A stretch of 64,000 nucleotides of DNA from positions 1 to 64,000 of the forward strand of contig JBBPSI010000067.1 in the NCBI GenBank assembly GCA_038093515.1, read 5' to 3'. The first letter of the stretch is position 1. The number at the start of each line of letters is the position of its first letter. This document shows positions 12,468 to 23,505 of this stretch, in pieces. Made by a program: the position numbers and the translations under genes. The notes beneath the pieces were generated by a model. The model was given only the letters and a program-made list of their open reading frames with translations. It was not told where the DNA came from and did no database searches. This DNA comes from Butyriboletus loyo. Its lineage: Eukaryota; Basidiomycota; Agaricomycetes; Boletales; Boletaceae.

Positions 12468-13991
12468 CTACCAATGCGATGACTCATCGAACAGCACCAA
12501 ACATATCCACTGCAAAAAGTAAAATCACTGTGGATGAGTGTCACGGACACTGAAATGCGCAAGATGATGCTGATTTCTTGGTCTTATCAGCGTCGGTCAC
12601 ATGTTCGGTTTTGCCACAAGGGCCCTATGTGACACGCAAAAACAATGTCATGACACTTCAATCCCTTCAAGCGAGTCCAGTCGTTCTGTAGTATCTACAA
12701 AGCTCCTCGCAGCTGTTGTTGGTCCTTGATCGATAGTGCCCCATTGTTTACCCACAGGAACCAAACCCACGACATTTTTTCGGACATCAGTGACTATGGA
12801 CGACTTTTTGGATGAAAGGTATATTCTCGACCACAGTTTTCTTCACTTCAGTAACCCACGGTGTAACGAGTGCGAGTACAAGCATCTTTCCGCTGAGCGT
12901 TGCGAAAAAAAAAATCTGACAGCATGGTGAGAACGAAGGTTTTCTCGAGGTCCCCGTAGCTGATTTGGTGTATCATTGAACTGTGCTCAACACGTTGACT
13001 ATGCATTGAACGCCTCCGCAGCGGAGTCGCCCAGCTGCGTCACCACCCACCCGGCCAGCTACTACACATGACGTGTCGAACGTGTTTGTACCGAGTATCC
13101 AGCTGTCACATAGTCCCGCATACCCCTCACCTCACACACGAAATCATCGGAAACAACAGTGATCGTGAACACGATGAAATGGACATGCAACCACGTTTGT
13201 ATATATATATGTAAGTAATACTTTTATTTCAAAAATAATTCCGCCTGTTTGCAGGCGCGAGTGAAGTGTGCTTCAAGTTGCTCACTCATGCATACTTCAT
13301 TTGCGCACCACTCACCTGCTCGTTCAGACTGCCCCTACCCACCTGTTTGCAGCCCCCACCCATTTGCACACACACTCACTCGCGCTTCGTTCGTTCCATT
13401 TTTCTGCTACGAAGTCATTTTATTGTCTTTGTAGATAATAGTACTATACGGATTGTAGTAGATACTATGAATATATCTCTCAAGTAACTTGGCCACTATA
13501 TGGGAGGGATAAAACAGGATTTAAAAAAACTATGGATTTTAACAGAGTTGCAGAGTACTGGACAGTGCTGTCAGTGTGTTGCACCTTCCTGTAAGAGTGA
13601 CACAGTGGTGTAGGGCCATTTTTGGACTTGCTGATGGAAGAGACGGAAGGCGAGTGAGTTTCAGTGAACGATTTCTGGTACCCACCCATCACGGTCACTC
13701 ATTCTCGTAAACACACGCTGTAATACTGTAGCTGCATTGGAACATTTGAAGTTCAGGCTGGGGGGTAGCATGAGCAGCTGACTCAGCAACATTTGACCTG
13801 TACATTAATTGTATTCTGAATGTTCAATACTCCACCACGAATACAATGTGTCACTGTCATGAATTATGATGTACTTACCCTGAAAAAAACCTGGTTTAAA
13901 TGACACCATGGACCAACGAATGCTGGCTCCCCAGCCAACGACCCCTTGAGAGAGGTAATTCTGGCTTCCGACAAGGTGACTCCGAGTGGTA
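12468..13991. other. AT-richer intergenic DNA between duplication copy A and the transposon remnant
   Basis: No gene is supported. There is a short TA microsatellite at about 13199-13211 and a pyrimidine- and CA-rich stretch near 13300-13420. The short ORFs have no recognisable content. The stretch is not shared with copy B, so it may be older or inserted DNA. Confidence 0.4.
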
Positions 13992-15216
13992 CAGTCGACA
14001 CCCTCATAACCGATACCAGGTATGGTCCGTACTACTCCCTCATAGGCCATACATTTTTGGATTTTCCGAGTTGGTTTGCAGTAATTTTGTAACCATACCC
14101 CATAGGCCATAATCCATAGATATTTTGATAATCATAACCCATCTGCAAACATAACCGAACCCAGGGCTCAACTACAAAACGTAGCCGACCAATCAGAACT
14201 CTCAAATAACCGGCGGTAGAGTAGTCAAGCGATAACGTTATGCTATGCCTTTGCAGGGTCGGATAATAGCACAGCCGCACCGAAATAGGAAATAGTATTA
14301 TATAATCTATATTTTTGGACGGCAAGAATGTGGTCCAACTTGAATGGACCCATCAACTTTTTCATTATGAAAAAGGTTTAACTGTGCCAAGTTCATCCGC
14401 CGTGCTGTCGACCTCTATGAAGCAGGTATTACTCCGTCTGAAATCTACGACATCGACCAACTTCAGGCAATGCAATTCGCTCGAGATGCATAGGATGAGG
14501 TGGACACTACGACCATCTGAAACTGCTGGCGTAAGGCCAGCATTTTACCTGACATGTCATCATCACCTGCTCAGCCCTCCCTTCTCTCGTCTCTCGTTCA
14601 TGCGACTGACACTGCGATCAACTCGAACCCCACTGGCATTTCACAAGCCGAGACACTTGTTCAAAGTGCCTTGAATGAACCTGAGGCGATCGGTGTGCTT
14701 CAGTGCTCGAACCGGATGGACGTTGCAGAACTTCTAAATCCGGCTGCCGAGACACACAATATCTTCGATGTGATGGATGGGGATTCCTTCAGGTCTGTGA
14801 TGGATGCAAAGAAGTTGAAGGAAAACAACACTGAAGGTGATGATGGTGATGTGTCCGCGCCTCTCTTGACACGTCATGATGCCCTCCAGGCTGCATTGGG
14901 TTTGCGGAACTATGTCGGAATGCTCAGTGACGATCTGTTTTCCCGCAAGCTAGCGACAATGTTGGGTTCGTTTGGGCATCAGACTCGTGCAGTCGAAATG
15001 CAGGGGCTATGAAAATGACTGATTATTTTCCTCGTAAAATATCTTCATTCAATCATAGTAACTACGGAGCCATACTACTAGAGCCCCCAAAGTTCGCAAC
15101 GACAACTTTTGTGTAGTCAGAGTGGCGCAATAGGGTCCTCTCGGATACCCCATACCACTCATAACCCATAGCTTTGACGCTATCCCGAAAGGTATCGATT
15201 ATGAGTGTGTCGACTC
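13992..15216 (+). mobile_element. Decayed pogo/Tigger-type DNA transposon remnant with terminal inverted repeats
   Basis: The ends form an inverted repeat: 13992-14017 matches the reverse complement of 15191-15216 at 23 of 26 positions (core AGTCGACAC, CTCATAA, CGATACC). TA precedes the left end, which is the target dinucleotide of Tc1/mariner-pogo elements. Short subterminal repeats (CCCATAGGCCAT and CATAACCCATAG types) occur inside both ends. The coding remnant at about 14380-15012 reads in the plus direction as a transposase C-terminus. At about 1.2 kb the element is far shorter than an intact one, so most of the transposase is deleted. The right end has lost its terminal base and the TA; the duplicated segment B begins 7 bases later. 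Confidence 0.8.
14380..15012 (+). pseudogene. DDE/CENP-B-type transposase C-terminal remnant with in-frame stops
   Basis: Translation gives CAKFIRRAVDLYEAGITPSE, then IYDIDQLQAMQFARDA, a TAG stop, DEVDTTTI, a TGA stop, and NCWRKASILPDMSSS. These are the well-known last conserved blocks of fungal pogo/Tigger transposases (AWDEV..TI.NCW..AGI). The stops sit where Trp (TGG) and Arg (CGA) are expected, so both are G-to-A or C-to-T changes. After them the frame stays open as an acidic tail to 15012. The DDE catalytic part is missing. It is dead as a protein source. Confidence 0.82.
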
Positions 15217-15223
15217 ACCACCA

Positions 15224-17528
15224 CCCTCCCGCCTATACCATTTGAGAGCATAATCCCTCCCGGTAATCGACTTCCTCCAAAAACACACCTCATTGGGCCA
15301 TGTAGACATTCTTTGATGCCCGACGTCGCTTATTCTACGGACATACATGCACGTACTCTCGCCTACAAGCTATCGGTATTTGCTACCTGCTTCAATCACT
15401 CACGATCTACTGGACTACGCCGGGTTCTACACGACGACTTGCAATGATCCACGGGAAGACCTCATATTTCCTCCGCGAGGACGGGCGTCTTGCCTTGCGA
15501 TATGGTGCCACTGACATTCACCTTCCTTGTGGAAGTTGGGTGATGCTCTAGGCTGCGTCACCCTGTAGCGTGGTTAGAGAGATGGGGTAGACCGAGCCAC
15601 CGGCAAATAACACGGCCCCAACTGCGACTACGTTGGAGAGCCGGAGCGTGAGTGTATGATGGGGGGCGCTCCATACACCTCCATTCCTACCGAGTCCTCA
15701 TCCACGCCCACATCCGCGGGGACGGTGTGGAGCTGCCATACGAGCGATGTGAGTGGGTCTCGTTGCTGTGTCTTACTGCCACCTTGGGCAAACGAGCGCG
15801 CGTTGAGGTTTGCGAGCAGCGTATTACAGTACACCGTACACAGGGGGTAATACATGGCTGTGAAGATGAGGTCGGTTGGGTATAGGACGAGCTACCGGCA
15901 GGATGATGTGGTGAGAATTTAGGAAGTGGCGATGCAAGTGTCGGTCACGTACCAGAAGGACGGTGAGAAAGGCAAAGAGTGTTGATGAGAGGCCAGTGTT
16001 GACCGAGATAAAGATCAACCGGCGAAGCATTTGGTCCGTTCTAAATAACGCGACACGTTGAGTTATGCCAATATAAGAGACTAGAGAGAGACTCACGCTT
16101 CGAACCCTGTTCGACCCATAGCAAGAAGTGTACATAAAGTGATGGTGATGGCGACGTCGACCACCATCGAAACCCCACCGAGCGCACCGGCCACATTCTA
16201 AATTAAACGCGCCTCGTCAGAATGATGTAAAACGAGGAATCGATGTGTCATACAGTAAGCAGTGGCCCTGAAACGGCAGAAACGCTCGTTTGGAATGCAA
16301 TTGCAGTGACCGCATAAACTGCGTAATTGATTATCAACTGAGTTCCATCGTTGACGTACACCCACGCTTACAGGTACTCAAGACTAGGAATCCTTTCGCT
16401 TCAGTGGCACGATACACGAACCTGAGCGTGCTCACCTAGCTGGGCAACTATAAGGGGCACGATAATTATAGGAAAGAGCCATCTTAAGCGACCATTTACC
16501 ACTGAAGGAGTGTATGAGTGAAGATCGTGAAGATGCCCATCGAACGCACAGAGCCAAATCCGATACGTAAAAAACGATTGGACGGTGGAAGAAACGGTTG
16601 ACTGGTCGTTGCAACATGAGGCTTTTGTCCGCAGTGGCAGATCTTAGAAGGGGTACTCACGGTGACTACCACAGAAACCAATAGAGGGCTGTGCTGACTG
16701 TTAGTGCCGTCCCCGAAAATAGCGACTGTCTGCCTACGCATGGGTATACGCGAAGAAGGTGTCGTCCCCGAAGTGCACGACGAAGTATTGCCACACTGAT
16801 GAGGCAGCGTCAACATACCATCTGTTCGGCCTGTTAGACGTACAGGATCTCACCGCCTGCGGATATAAGGACTGTATGAAGCGTGTCTAGGATGAACACC
16901 CAAGCCACCTGAAAAAACTGAAAAGTATATCCCCCGTAGAAAAGTGGTGACCTACCAGTAACTTCAGCATGATGGTGTCCTTTGTGTAACTGATTCCCAT
17001 TAGTACATCAAAAAAGGTACATGATTCGCGCCCATACTGACTGCTCGTAGTAAAGGAACCTACAGGAACGGGAAGTGATAAGCAATGTTGCTGTGAAATC
17101 GCACGGGCCACATACGTCTGCAATATGCTGACACCATAGAAGACAAGCGCGACGAAAACCGCGGCGAGAGTGGATCCCCAGCTGTCGCTAACATCGATTG
17201 TTGTGCTTGTACCTCCGTTGGTGGCCATGCTAGTAGGAAGGAGTCAAGACCGAGCGAAGAAGGGGGCACAGGGATCCCGTGGTCCTGATACTGCGCAATT
17301 TTGTAGTTCCAGCATTCGGGTTTCGACGATCACCACGGATAAATTGATGAAACAGACACCATTGTTTATTTACCGCGTTTCATCATAAAATACGTACCGA
17401 CATGGGCCCATCAAACCTCAAACGATCCAGGGTGCGGGGACCACGGGAGAGAAAAATGTCATGTCAGGGACCTAGTTTGCGGCAGTGTCTGGTGTTCGAG
17501 AACTTCCGAGCCTCGTGTGCGCTTAAAC
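15224..17528. repeat. Segmental duplication, copy B
   Basis: A direct repeat of 9717-12467. The left edge lies just after the right inverted repeat of the transposon remnant. The right edge is near GAGCCTCGTGTGCGCTTAAA. It lacks the 353 bases at 10052-10404 of copy A; the junction is at about 15549 (GATGCTCTAGGCTGCG). It carries a full second DUF6534 gene but only the last bases of the small membrane protein gene. Stretches up to 15627 hold no gene of their own. Confidence 0.92.
15628..17228 (-). CDS. DUF6534-family multi-pass membrane protein, duplicate B
   Basis: A near twin of the gene at 10530-12139. It starts with MATNGGTSTTIDV at 17228 and has the same exon order. Conserved segments are STLAAVFVALVFYGVSILQT, the SVWQYFVVHFGDD-type exon, MLRRLIFISVNTGLSSTLF and LIFTAMYYPLCTVYCNTLL, with a C-terminal tail to 15628. 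The intron after RTGFE has diverged strongly from copy A: the donor is GTGAGT here and GTGCGT in A, and the length differs. The frames on both sides remain open. The C-terminal tail also differs, because indels near 15655 change the last residues. Both copies look functional by sequence. Function is unknown, as for the family. Confidence 0.8.
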
Positions 17529-18185
17529 AACTACTGATCGGCGGCTTTGATGGGAAATCCGGTGCCCTGGGCACCCTCATTCACAACGAAGTTGAGTGTG
17601 TTTCAAAATGACTCCCAGGTGTTTCCTCGTGGTTCAACTTGTTATTGACGGCCCATGGGGACGAGGGCATGGCATCCCGATTGACCGAGATGGGAACGCG
17701 GAGCCCGCCTACTTCCGAGAGTTATATCTGCCCAGAAAACAACCAAATAACACCGATGAAATCTCACAGTAATCCCCAAAGCTCGCGATTTGAGCCCAGG
17801 GCAGTTCAATTCGAGTCTCATCCGACTGGGCGAAAAAAAGTACGAAAACCACGCACAGGATGAGCGTGGCTTGAGAAGTGCGAATTCACAGAGAAGATAC
17901 GCGTTGCTGGGTGTCCCCACGAGCCGACTTGTCACAGTTGAGGTGCAGGTCTGGCAATGGGGGAAAGGCTTTAGTGACACACTAGTCTTGTCCATCTCGG
18001 GCAGTGACAAATGGCGGAGGATTCGTCGCACATTTATCTTCCAATTTATTCCCAGGTCCCTGCTTGCAACAGGCTCGATCATGTGTCTACCGTCCTCGAG
18101 GGACACCTTTCATCCCACGACCACTTTCACACCTGACCAATGGCCCAACTGGCGTATCTATGTGTAGAAAGAATCACCATCGTTC
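17529..18185. other. Intergenic region upstream of the amidase gene
   Basis: No gene is supported. A 154-codon open frame on the minus strand (17642-18106) and a 125-codon frame on the plus strand overlap each other. Neither has domain-like content. Confidence 0.4.
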
Positions 18186-20209
18186 ATGGCGTTTGCTTTC
18201 TGGCGTTCTTTGCTCGATCCCAACTTGCCTGGAGATATGTCTGCTCACGAGGTTTCTGATTCTGTCGCGTTCCCCGACCTGTATGAGGCAGGTACTGCCG
18301 AGCTTCAGCAAGGTCTTGAAAAAGGTCAGTTTACGAGTGCGGATCTGGTCAAGGTCGGTCCTCCGCCAGGTGTCTGCGATTTCCCAGTGTCATGCGCGTT
18401 CTCTAGGCATACCTTGCACGAATTGAGGCAGTTAATCTGAAGGGGGCTGCCTTACACGCAGTCATAGAGACAAACCCACAAGCCCTGGCACAGGCAGCAG
18501 CGCTTGATATTGAGCGCAGGGACAAAGGCAGTCGCGGCCCATTACATGGCATCCCCTTGCTACTCAAAGATAACATCGCGACACTGCACGAGGAGGGTCA
18601 GAGCTCATTTTGCGCATCGATTGTACCCGATCTGCGCTGAAATTTCCCCTTACAGGCTTGAATACAACTGCCGGTATGCACTTACCGTGGGCCCGGCCCG
18701 GGTTGACCAATGTCTCATACCTATCTCAGGATCATACGCTCTCTTTGGTTCCGAGGTTGCAGGCGACGCCCCTGTAGCAGCGAAGCTACGCGATGCGGGA
18801 GCCATCTTCCTCGGCAAGGCCAACATGTCCGAATGGGCCAATTTTCGAGGAACCGTTCCCAACGGATTCTCTGGACGGGGCGGACAGACTCTGTCCCCGT
18901 ACTACCTGAACGGAGATGCCTCTGGCTCGAGTTCTGGTAGTGGGGTCGCGATGGCTATTGGACTTGCTACTGCTTCCCTTGGCTCGGAAACCAATGGTTC
19001 TATCGTTTCTCCAAGCAGCAGGAACAACATCGTTGGGATTAAGCCTACCATTGGACTTGTCTCTCGTACAAGAGGTAGAGTTTACGGAGGTAAAGCTTGC
19101 GAGAGCGCTTACTAATTACCAGTCATCTAGTCATCCCGATATCATCTACTCAAGATACAGTTGGACCGATGTGTCGTTCCGTTGCAGACGCTGCGCTCTT
19201 ACTCCGCTTTATTGCTGGAAAGGACGAGGACGACGAGGTTACCGAAGAACAACCCGAGGTCCCCGATTATATGAAAGCTTTGGATAAAAATGCTCTCAAG
19301 GGAAAGCGACTTGGTGTGCCGCGGAAACTGATCAAAGATGACAGTCCCATCATTGAAGAGTTTGACAAGGCCCTCGACGTTCTTCGCTCTCTCGGTGCGG
19401 ATATTGTGGATCCTGTTGAATTTTCCAACGCCGAGAAGCTCAAGGCATCTAAACACGAAGGGCTGGTGCTCACTGTGGAATTCAAAGTTGGGGTCAACAA
19501 ATACATCAAAGAACTTCGTAAACGTCCACAGAACGTCAATAACCTCGCGGATCTCATTCGGTTCAACGATGAGAACAAGGACAAGGAACTCTTGGAACCT
19601 TACTACACTGACCAATCGCAGTGAGTGAGCGAGTTTCTACTAGATAAGGCTTTCACCGACATTTGTCGCAAGGTTTTATGAATCTGAGGCAAGCAAGGAA
19701 GACAAGCAATACTACGAAGCTGTTGAGAAAGATTATCAGCTTGGCCGCACGGATGGCATCGATGCTACGCTCAAGAAGTTTGCGCTCGATGCAATCGTCT
19801 TGCCGTCAAGCTATAGTGCGTTAGATTTCCTCCGATAGGATAACACCGAGACCATTTCGGCCCGCAGGTTATGCAACCAAGGCTGCGGCGATTGCAGGAT
19901 ATCCACTTGTATCTGGTACGTATTTCATCCCGCGCTCGTGAGTTCGCCTCATACATGAAAAATATTGTAACAGTTCCCCTTGGTTTTCTTTCCGATGCCA
20001 TCGAACCGACACCGAACCCACCCACGCCTCTGCATGACAAAGCTCCTGGAATGCCTTTTGGCCTGTGTTTTATGGGCACGGCGTACAGCGAGTATCAATT
20101 GATCGGCTTTGCTTATGCATTCGAGCAGGCGACGCATGTGCGGTTACAGAGGAAAGCATTTGTTGAGGCTATACCAAAGACGCAGCTCAGAGACGTCATG
20201 TCCTCTTGA
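18186..20209 (+). CDS. Amidase-signature family amidase, complete
   Basis: Hydrolyses amide bonds with a Ser-cisSer-Lys triad; the substrate is unknown. The start is MAFAFWRSLLDPNLPGDMSA. The catalytic Lys is in GIPLLLKDNIAT. The signature is DASGSSSGSGVAMAIG, with the cis-Ser, followed by the nucleophile region LGSETNGSIVSPSSRNNIVG. DTVGPMCRSVADAALLL and GKRLGVPRKL are typical later blocks. The protein ends with MPFGLCFMGTAYSEYQLIGF and a stop at 20209. The frame is restored by short introns after LVK, HEEG, NTTAG and SRTR and in the C-terminal part. One exon, 18656-18673, is only 18 bases long. There is no signal peptide. A close paralogue with the same early intron positions begins at 62722. 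Confidence 0.92.
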
Positions 20210-20411
20210 TGCGTAACTTGTCGATGGATCGTTAGCATGACCAGTTGTCGTTCCAGTAGTTCGATACTTTGTACTTGTGACATCGAGTGGTGTATGGTTG
20301 AGTGAAGGCGGATGAAGGCCTCAATGCCCACGACAGCAGAGGCTGTTACTATCCCGAATAAGGTAAACGACTCTAGTCTTCCTCTAACTCTACATCCGAA
20401 TTTCGAGAGAC

Positions 20412-21772
20412 ATGACGAAGCATAGCAAAAACAATACGGCCTCTTCCGTTTTCTCGTATGCAGAAAAGCAGAAGACAGAATATGGCACGAAACGTGTATG
20501 TCTTTTGTGCCCTTCCTACAAGTTTGGTAAATTGAGACATTCTAGCAACGCTTAGGAAATGAATCCATGCGAAACTTTGATGCCTGCGCTCTGTGCTTAC
20601 AGCGAGCTCGAGATCCCATTGCTTGTGATCATGGCCACTTGTTCTGCAAAGAGTGTGCATATGCCGATCTCCGTATGCAGTCGTGTGTTCTGCCAGCGAG
20701 ACATGGACTGAGACACACATACAGTGAACCAGAAAAAAGATATCAAAAGACAGAAGGTACGCCTAGAACACCTCAAGAGAGAAGCAGAAGAAGAGAAACA
20801 GCGCGCGTTGGAAGCTGCACGGGAACGGGTTCTGCGAGACTTCGAGAAGGGACAACTCACTTTATCTGCAAATTTACCTGCCATTGTCTCGACATCTAGT
20901 AGTAGTGGAGAGTCCACCAAAGAAAGTGCGTGATTCGGTGTCCGTCGTATTTTGATCTTACAGCGAGCGCGAGCGCTTCGCAGGTCGCCCAGGCAAACGG
21001 AAACTTGATTTCGACAACTCGACCGTTGAGATGCTTGCACGGGAGGCTGAGGAAACTGCACTCAGGCTGATAGAGCGAGAGCAGGCGGAGGCACTACGGC
21101 ACAAACTGCCTGATTTTTGGTTACCCTCGCTGACACCTACCTATACGTCCAATGGTCCACCTTCGTCATTGAAAGATTTCAAGGTTCAAACAATGTGTCG
21201 AGGGGGGGATCCACCTCATGCAATCAAGTACGTGTCACTACCAAGAATCTGCAAGCTCTTTTTCATCACGTCTCGTATTCGAAGCTTGAAATCATTCATT
21301 CCTGTTCAATTTTCTTTCCCTGCCTCTTCGAGTGCACATTCAACAGACTCAACTCCTCGGACTAACGAGGTCAGAAAGGTCGAAGAGTCGAAGAATCCAA
21401 TATGCCCTTCCTGCAAAACCGATCTTTCTAATAATAAAATACTGTTCTGTACGTGCACCCTGTTAGCTTCGAGGTATGGTGGTTCACATATAACTTCTAG
21501 TAATGCGCCCTTGTTCCCACGTTGTATGCAAAGGTTGCACAGACTCCCTCGTACTGCCAGCTAGCCAGTGCATCGTTTGCGATCGGAGACTGACGGATGC
21601 TGATATGGTGGAGCTTAAGAGGGAAGGTATGTACGCATGATCAGCGATTCTATCGCGAATCACGGTTTTCCGTCATTCCTTTGCGTTAACTTTGTTCTTC
21701 TTTCAGGTACAGGGTTCGCAGGAGGTGGACTTGCAGAGACATCAAAGAAAGGGGTCGCTTTTCAAGGATAGC
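20412..21772 (+). CDS. NOSIP-type U-box/RING E3 ubiquitin ligase
   Basis: The NOSIP family is nuclear and spliceosome-associated, with a split U-box. The N-terminus MTKHSKNNTASSVFSYAEKQ is typical and fixes the start at 20412. After an intron (about 20491-20540) comes the first half-U-box: FDACALCLQRARDPIACD and GHLFCKECAYADL. A coiled segment follows (KKDIKRQKVRLEHLKREAEE). The middle part contains ALRHKLPDFWLPSLTPTY. The second half of the U-box is NPICPSCKTDLSNN, then MRPCSHVVCKGCTDSLV and CIVCDRRLTDADMVELKREG. It ends GGLAETSKKGVAFQG and TAG at 21770-21772. At least five introns are needed, and the ORF is otherwise whole. Confidence 0.9.
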
Positions 21773-21974
21773 CATCCCAGAGTTTCTGTACGTATCAGGT
21801 TATCCACCATCTAATATATTCAGCTTTTTCATAAATCCTTGCTTGGATTCTGGTTCAGTTGATCCACGATTCTTGTGCGCGTGGTTAGTTTGTGGTTGAA
21901 CATCTTCACGCGTGCCAGATCTTCTGTCCTTCGTGTGACATACTCCAGCGGCCAGCTTATAAGAGATGTGCTGA

Positions 21975-23130
21975 GATGACGTCGGTATTTCGCCCGATTC
22001 TGACAACTCTCCTCGATGGTAGGTATCAGCACCCTCTTCACTTCAGCTTCAGTCGCACCCGCAACGTCCCAGCCGAGTTCGATGGAATCAATGGGCTTGA
22101 GTGTGTTTTCATTCAAGTATGTGGCTGTTGTTGTCGAGGGGTTATCTAACTATATATCTTCTAGCTCTTTGGTAACGACCGCATGCGCGTTCGAGCCAGT
22201 CTCATTGACACAGAATATGTAAAACATGTTGACTTCGATCTAGACGCTGAAGAGCTCTCAGGGGCAAGAGTTGATCTGCAATATTAGATCACCTTCAGCA
22301 CCTTTCTCCGCTAACGACTGTCCGGACAAGCCTTGGTCACATGGGAAACGGAACTAAAGATCAGCGAGCAGGTAACCAGACTCAAAGTATGATTTGACGT
22401 CTCACCTTGCTACTAGCTCGTCCCCTAGATGAAGACCCTGCTTGAGATGCTTCAGGCGACTGGGAAAAGCATCTCGCGTCCGCTCTATCACGACTCCTCG
22501 CTTTCGGACCTTTCGTCGCCCAAGCTACTGGGGCTAATGACCCCCCTGTGGTTCACCAATTCGGGCTGGTGCGTACCGAGCGATTGGCTCCTTCCACACG
22601 GCCCGGCCTACTCGACATATCTCATCTAGAGCCCAAACCGCTCGTTTCGCCCGTCGGCGTGCGAGGGGCCACTTCGAAGGAAGTCTATGTTCATTGACCT
22701 TCCACGTCCATGCAAGGCATGGCGTGGACGCACTGGTAAATATTTCCTTGTACAGTACCAATACTCTCTTTGATCGCACGCGGCTCGCTGACCCCCGGAC
22801 GTGCTAGGTGGACCGACGTGACCTATGGCCAAGGTGGTCAAATGATAAACGCCAGCGACCCCTTCGGCCAGATCCCTGTGTTTTACTTGGGAAATAAGTC
22901 GGACATCTTCAGTGGTCACGTCTAGCTTTTCTCCCGTCTTGTAGGCAGACGTGTGCAATCGGACTTCTGGATTGATCTTTCTATCGTTCTAGGCATCGGT
23001 TGCGGTGGTGAAGTGGACGCTGCTTCGCACGCCACTCTGTAAGGCGGACCGAGATTTGTTTTGGTGGAAGTCGGGACTGCGACGACGGTCTACGAAATCG
23101 GAACATGCTCAAAAAAGTATGGAGTTCCTT
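21975..23130 (+). pseudogene. Possible decayed gene of unknown family
   Basis: A coding-like frame runs from about 21975 (MTSVFRPILTTLL) through an intron with a GTATGT donor (about 22116-22164) to RMRVRASLIDTEYVKHVDFD, and stops at 22288. A second coding-like run, 22430-22735, reads DWEKHLASALSRLLAFGPFV and PPVVHQFGLVRTERLAPS. It is broken by TGA at 22443-22445 and at 22695-22697, where TGG or CGA would be natural. It appears to splice on to WTDVTYGQGGQMINASDPFG. I do not recognise the family, and the two runs may belong to different genes. The alternative is chance ORFs; an opposite-strand frame at 21829-22116 is also open. Confidence 0.35.
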
Positions 23131-23505
23131 GACATGGTCGTAAGAGTGCAAGCTCACTATCCGCATGAAAGGAACCTCCTGACCTACCTGAGGAATCTAT
23201 GATAGCTTTAGCAACAAGCTACCGACATCGGCCATACGCGCTTGAGCCGTCCTCGAAAAGTAGGGTACACTCTTTGACCGTTGAGGCCGGGTGCCCTGTA
23301 TGTATATTATTCGGAAGGAGCATCGGTGGACCGCCACTCTCTGTCACCAGGGTGGCCGCTTTGGCACGCCTCGTGTCGTCAAAGCGCGTCCACAATTGTC
23401 CACAAGTCCGGAGGCCCACAACCTATAAATTCATCCAGGTTGACGTCCAGCAATTCACAACACCCCCTTCTGTTCACCCATTTCATCCCCCTCGCATCAC
23501 TCACG

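Noticed and set aside
17642..18106. 154-codon minus-strand open frame upstream of the amidase
   Set aside because: It overlaps an equally long plus-strand frame. Neither has coding character.
23281..23505. 75-codon upstream extension of the unknown protein at 23506
   Set aside because: There is no ATG start, and the sequence has no coding character. I treat it as 5' leader.
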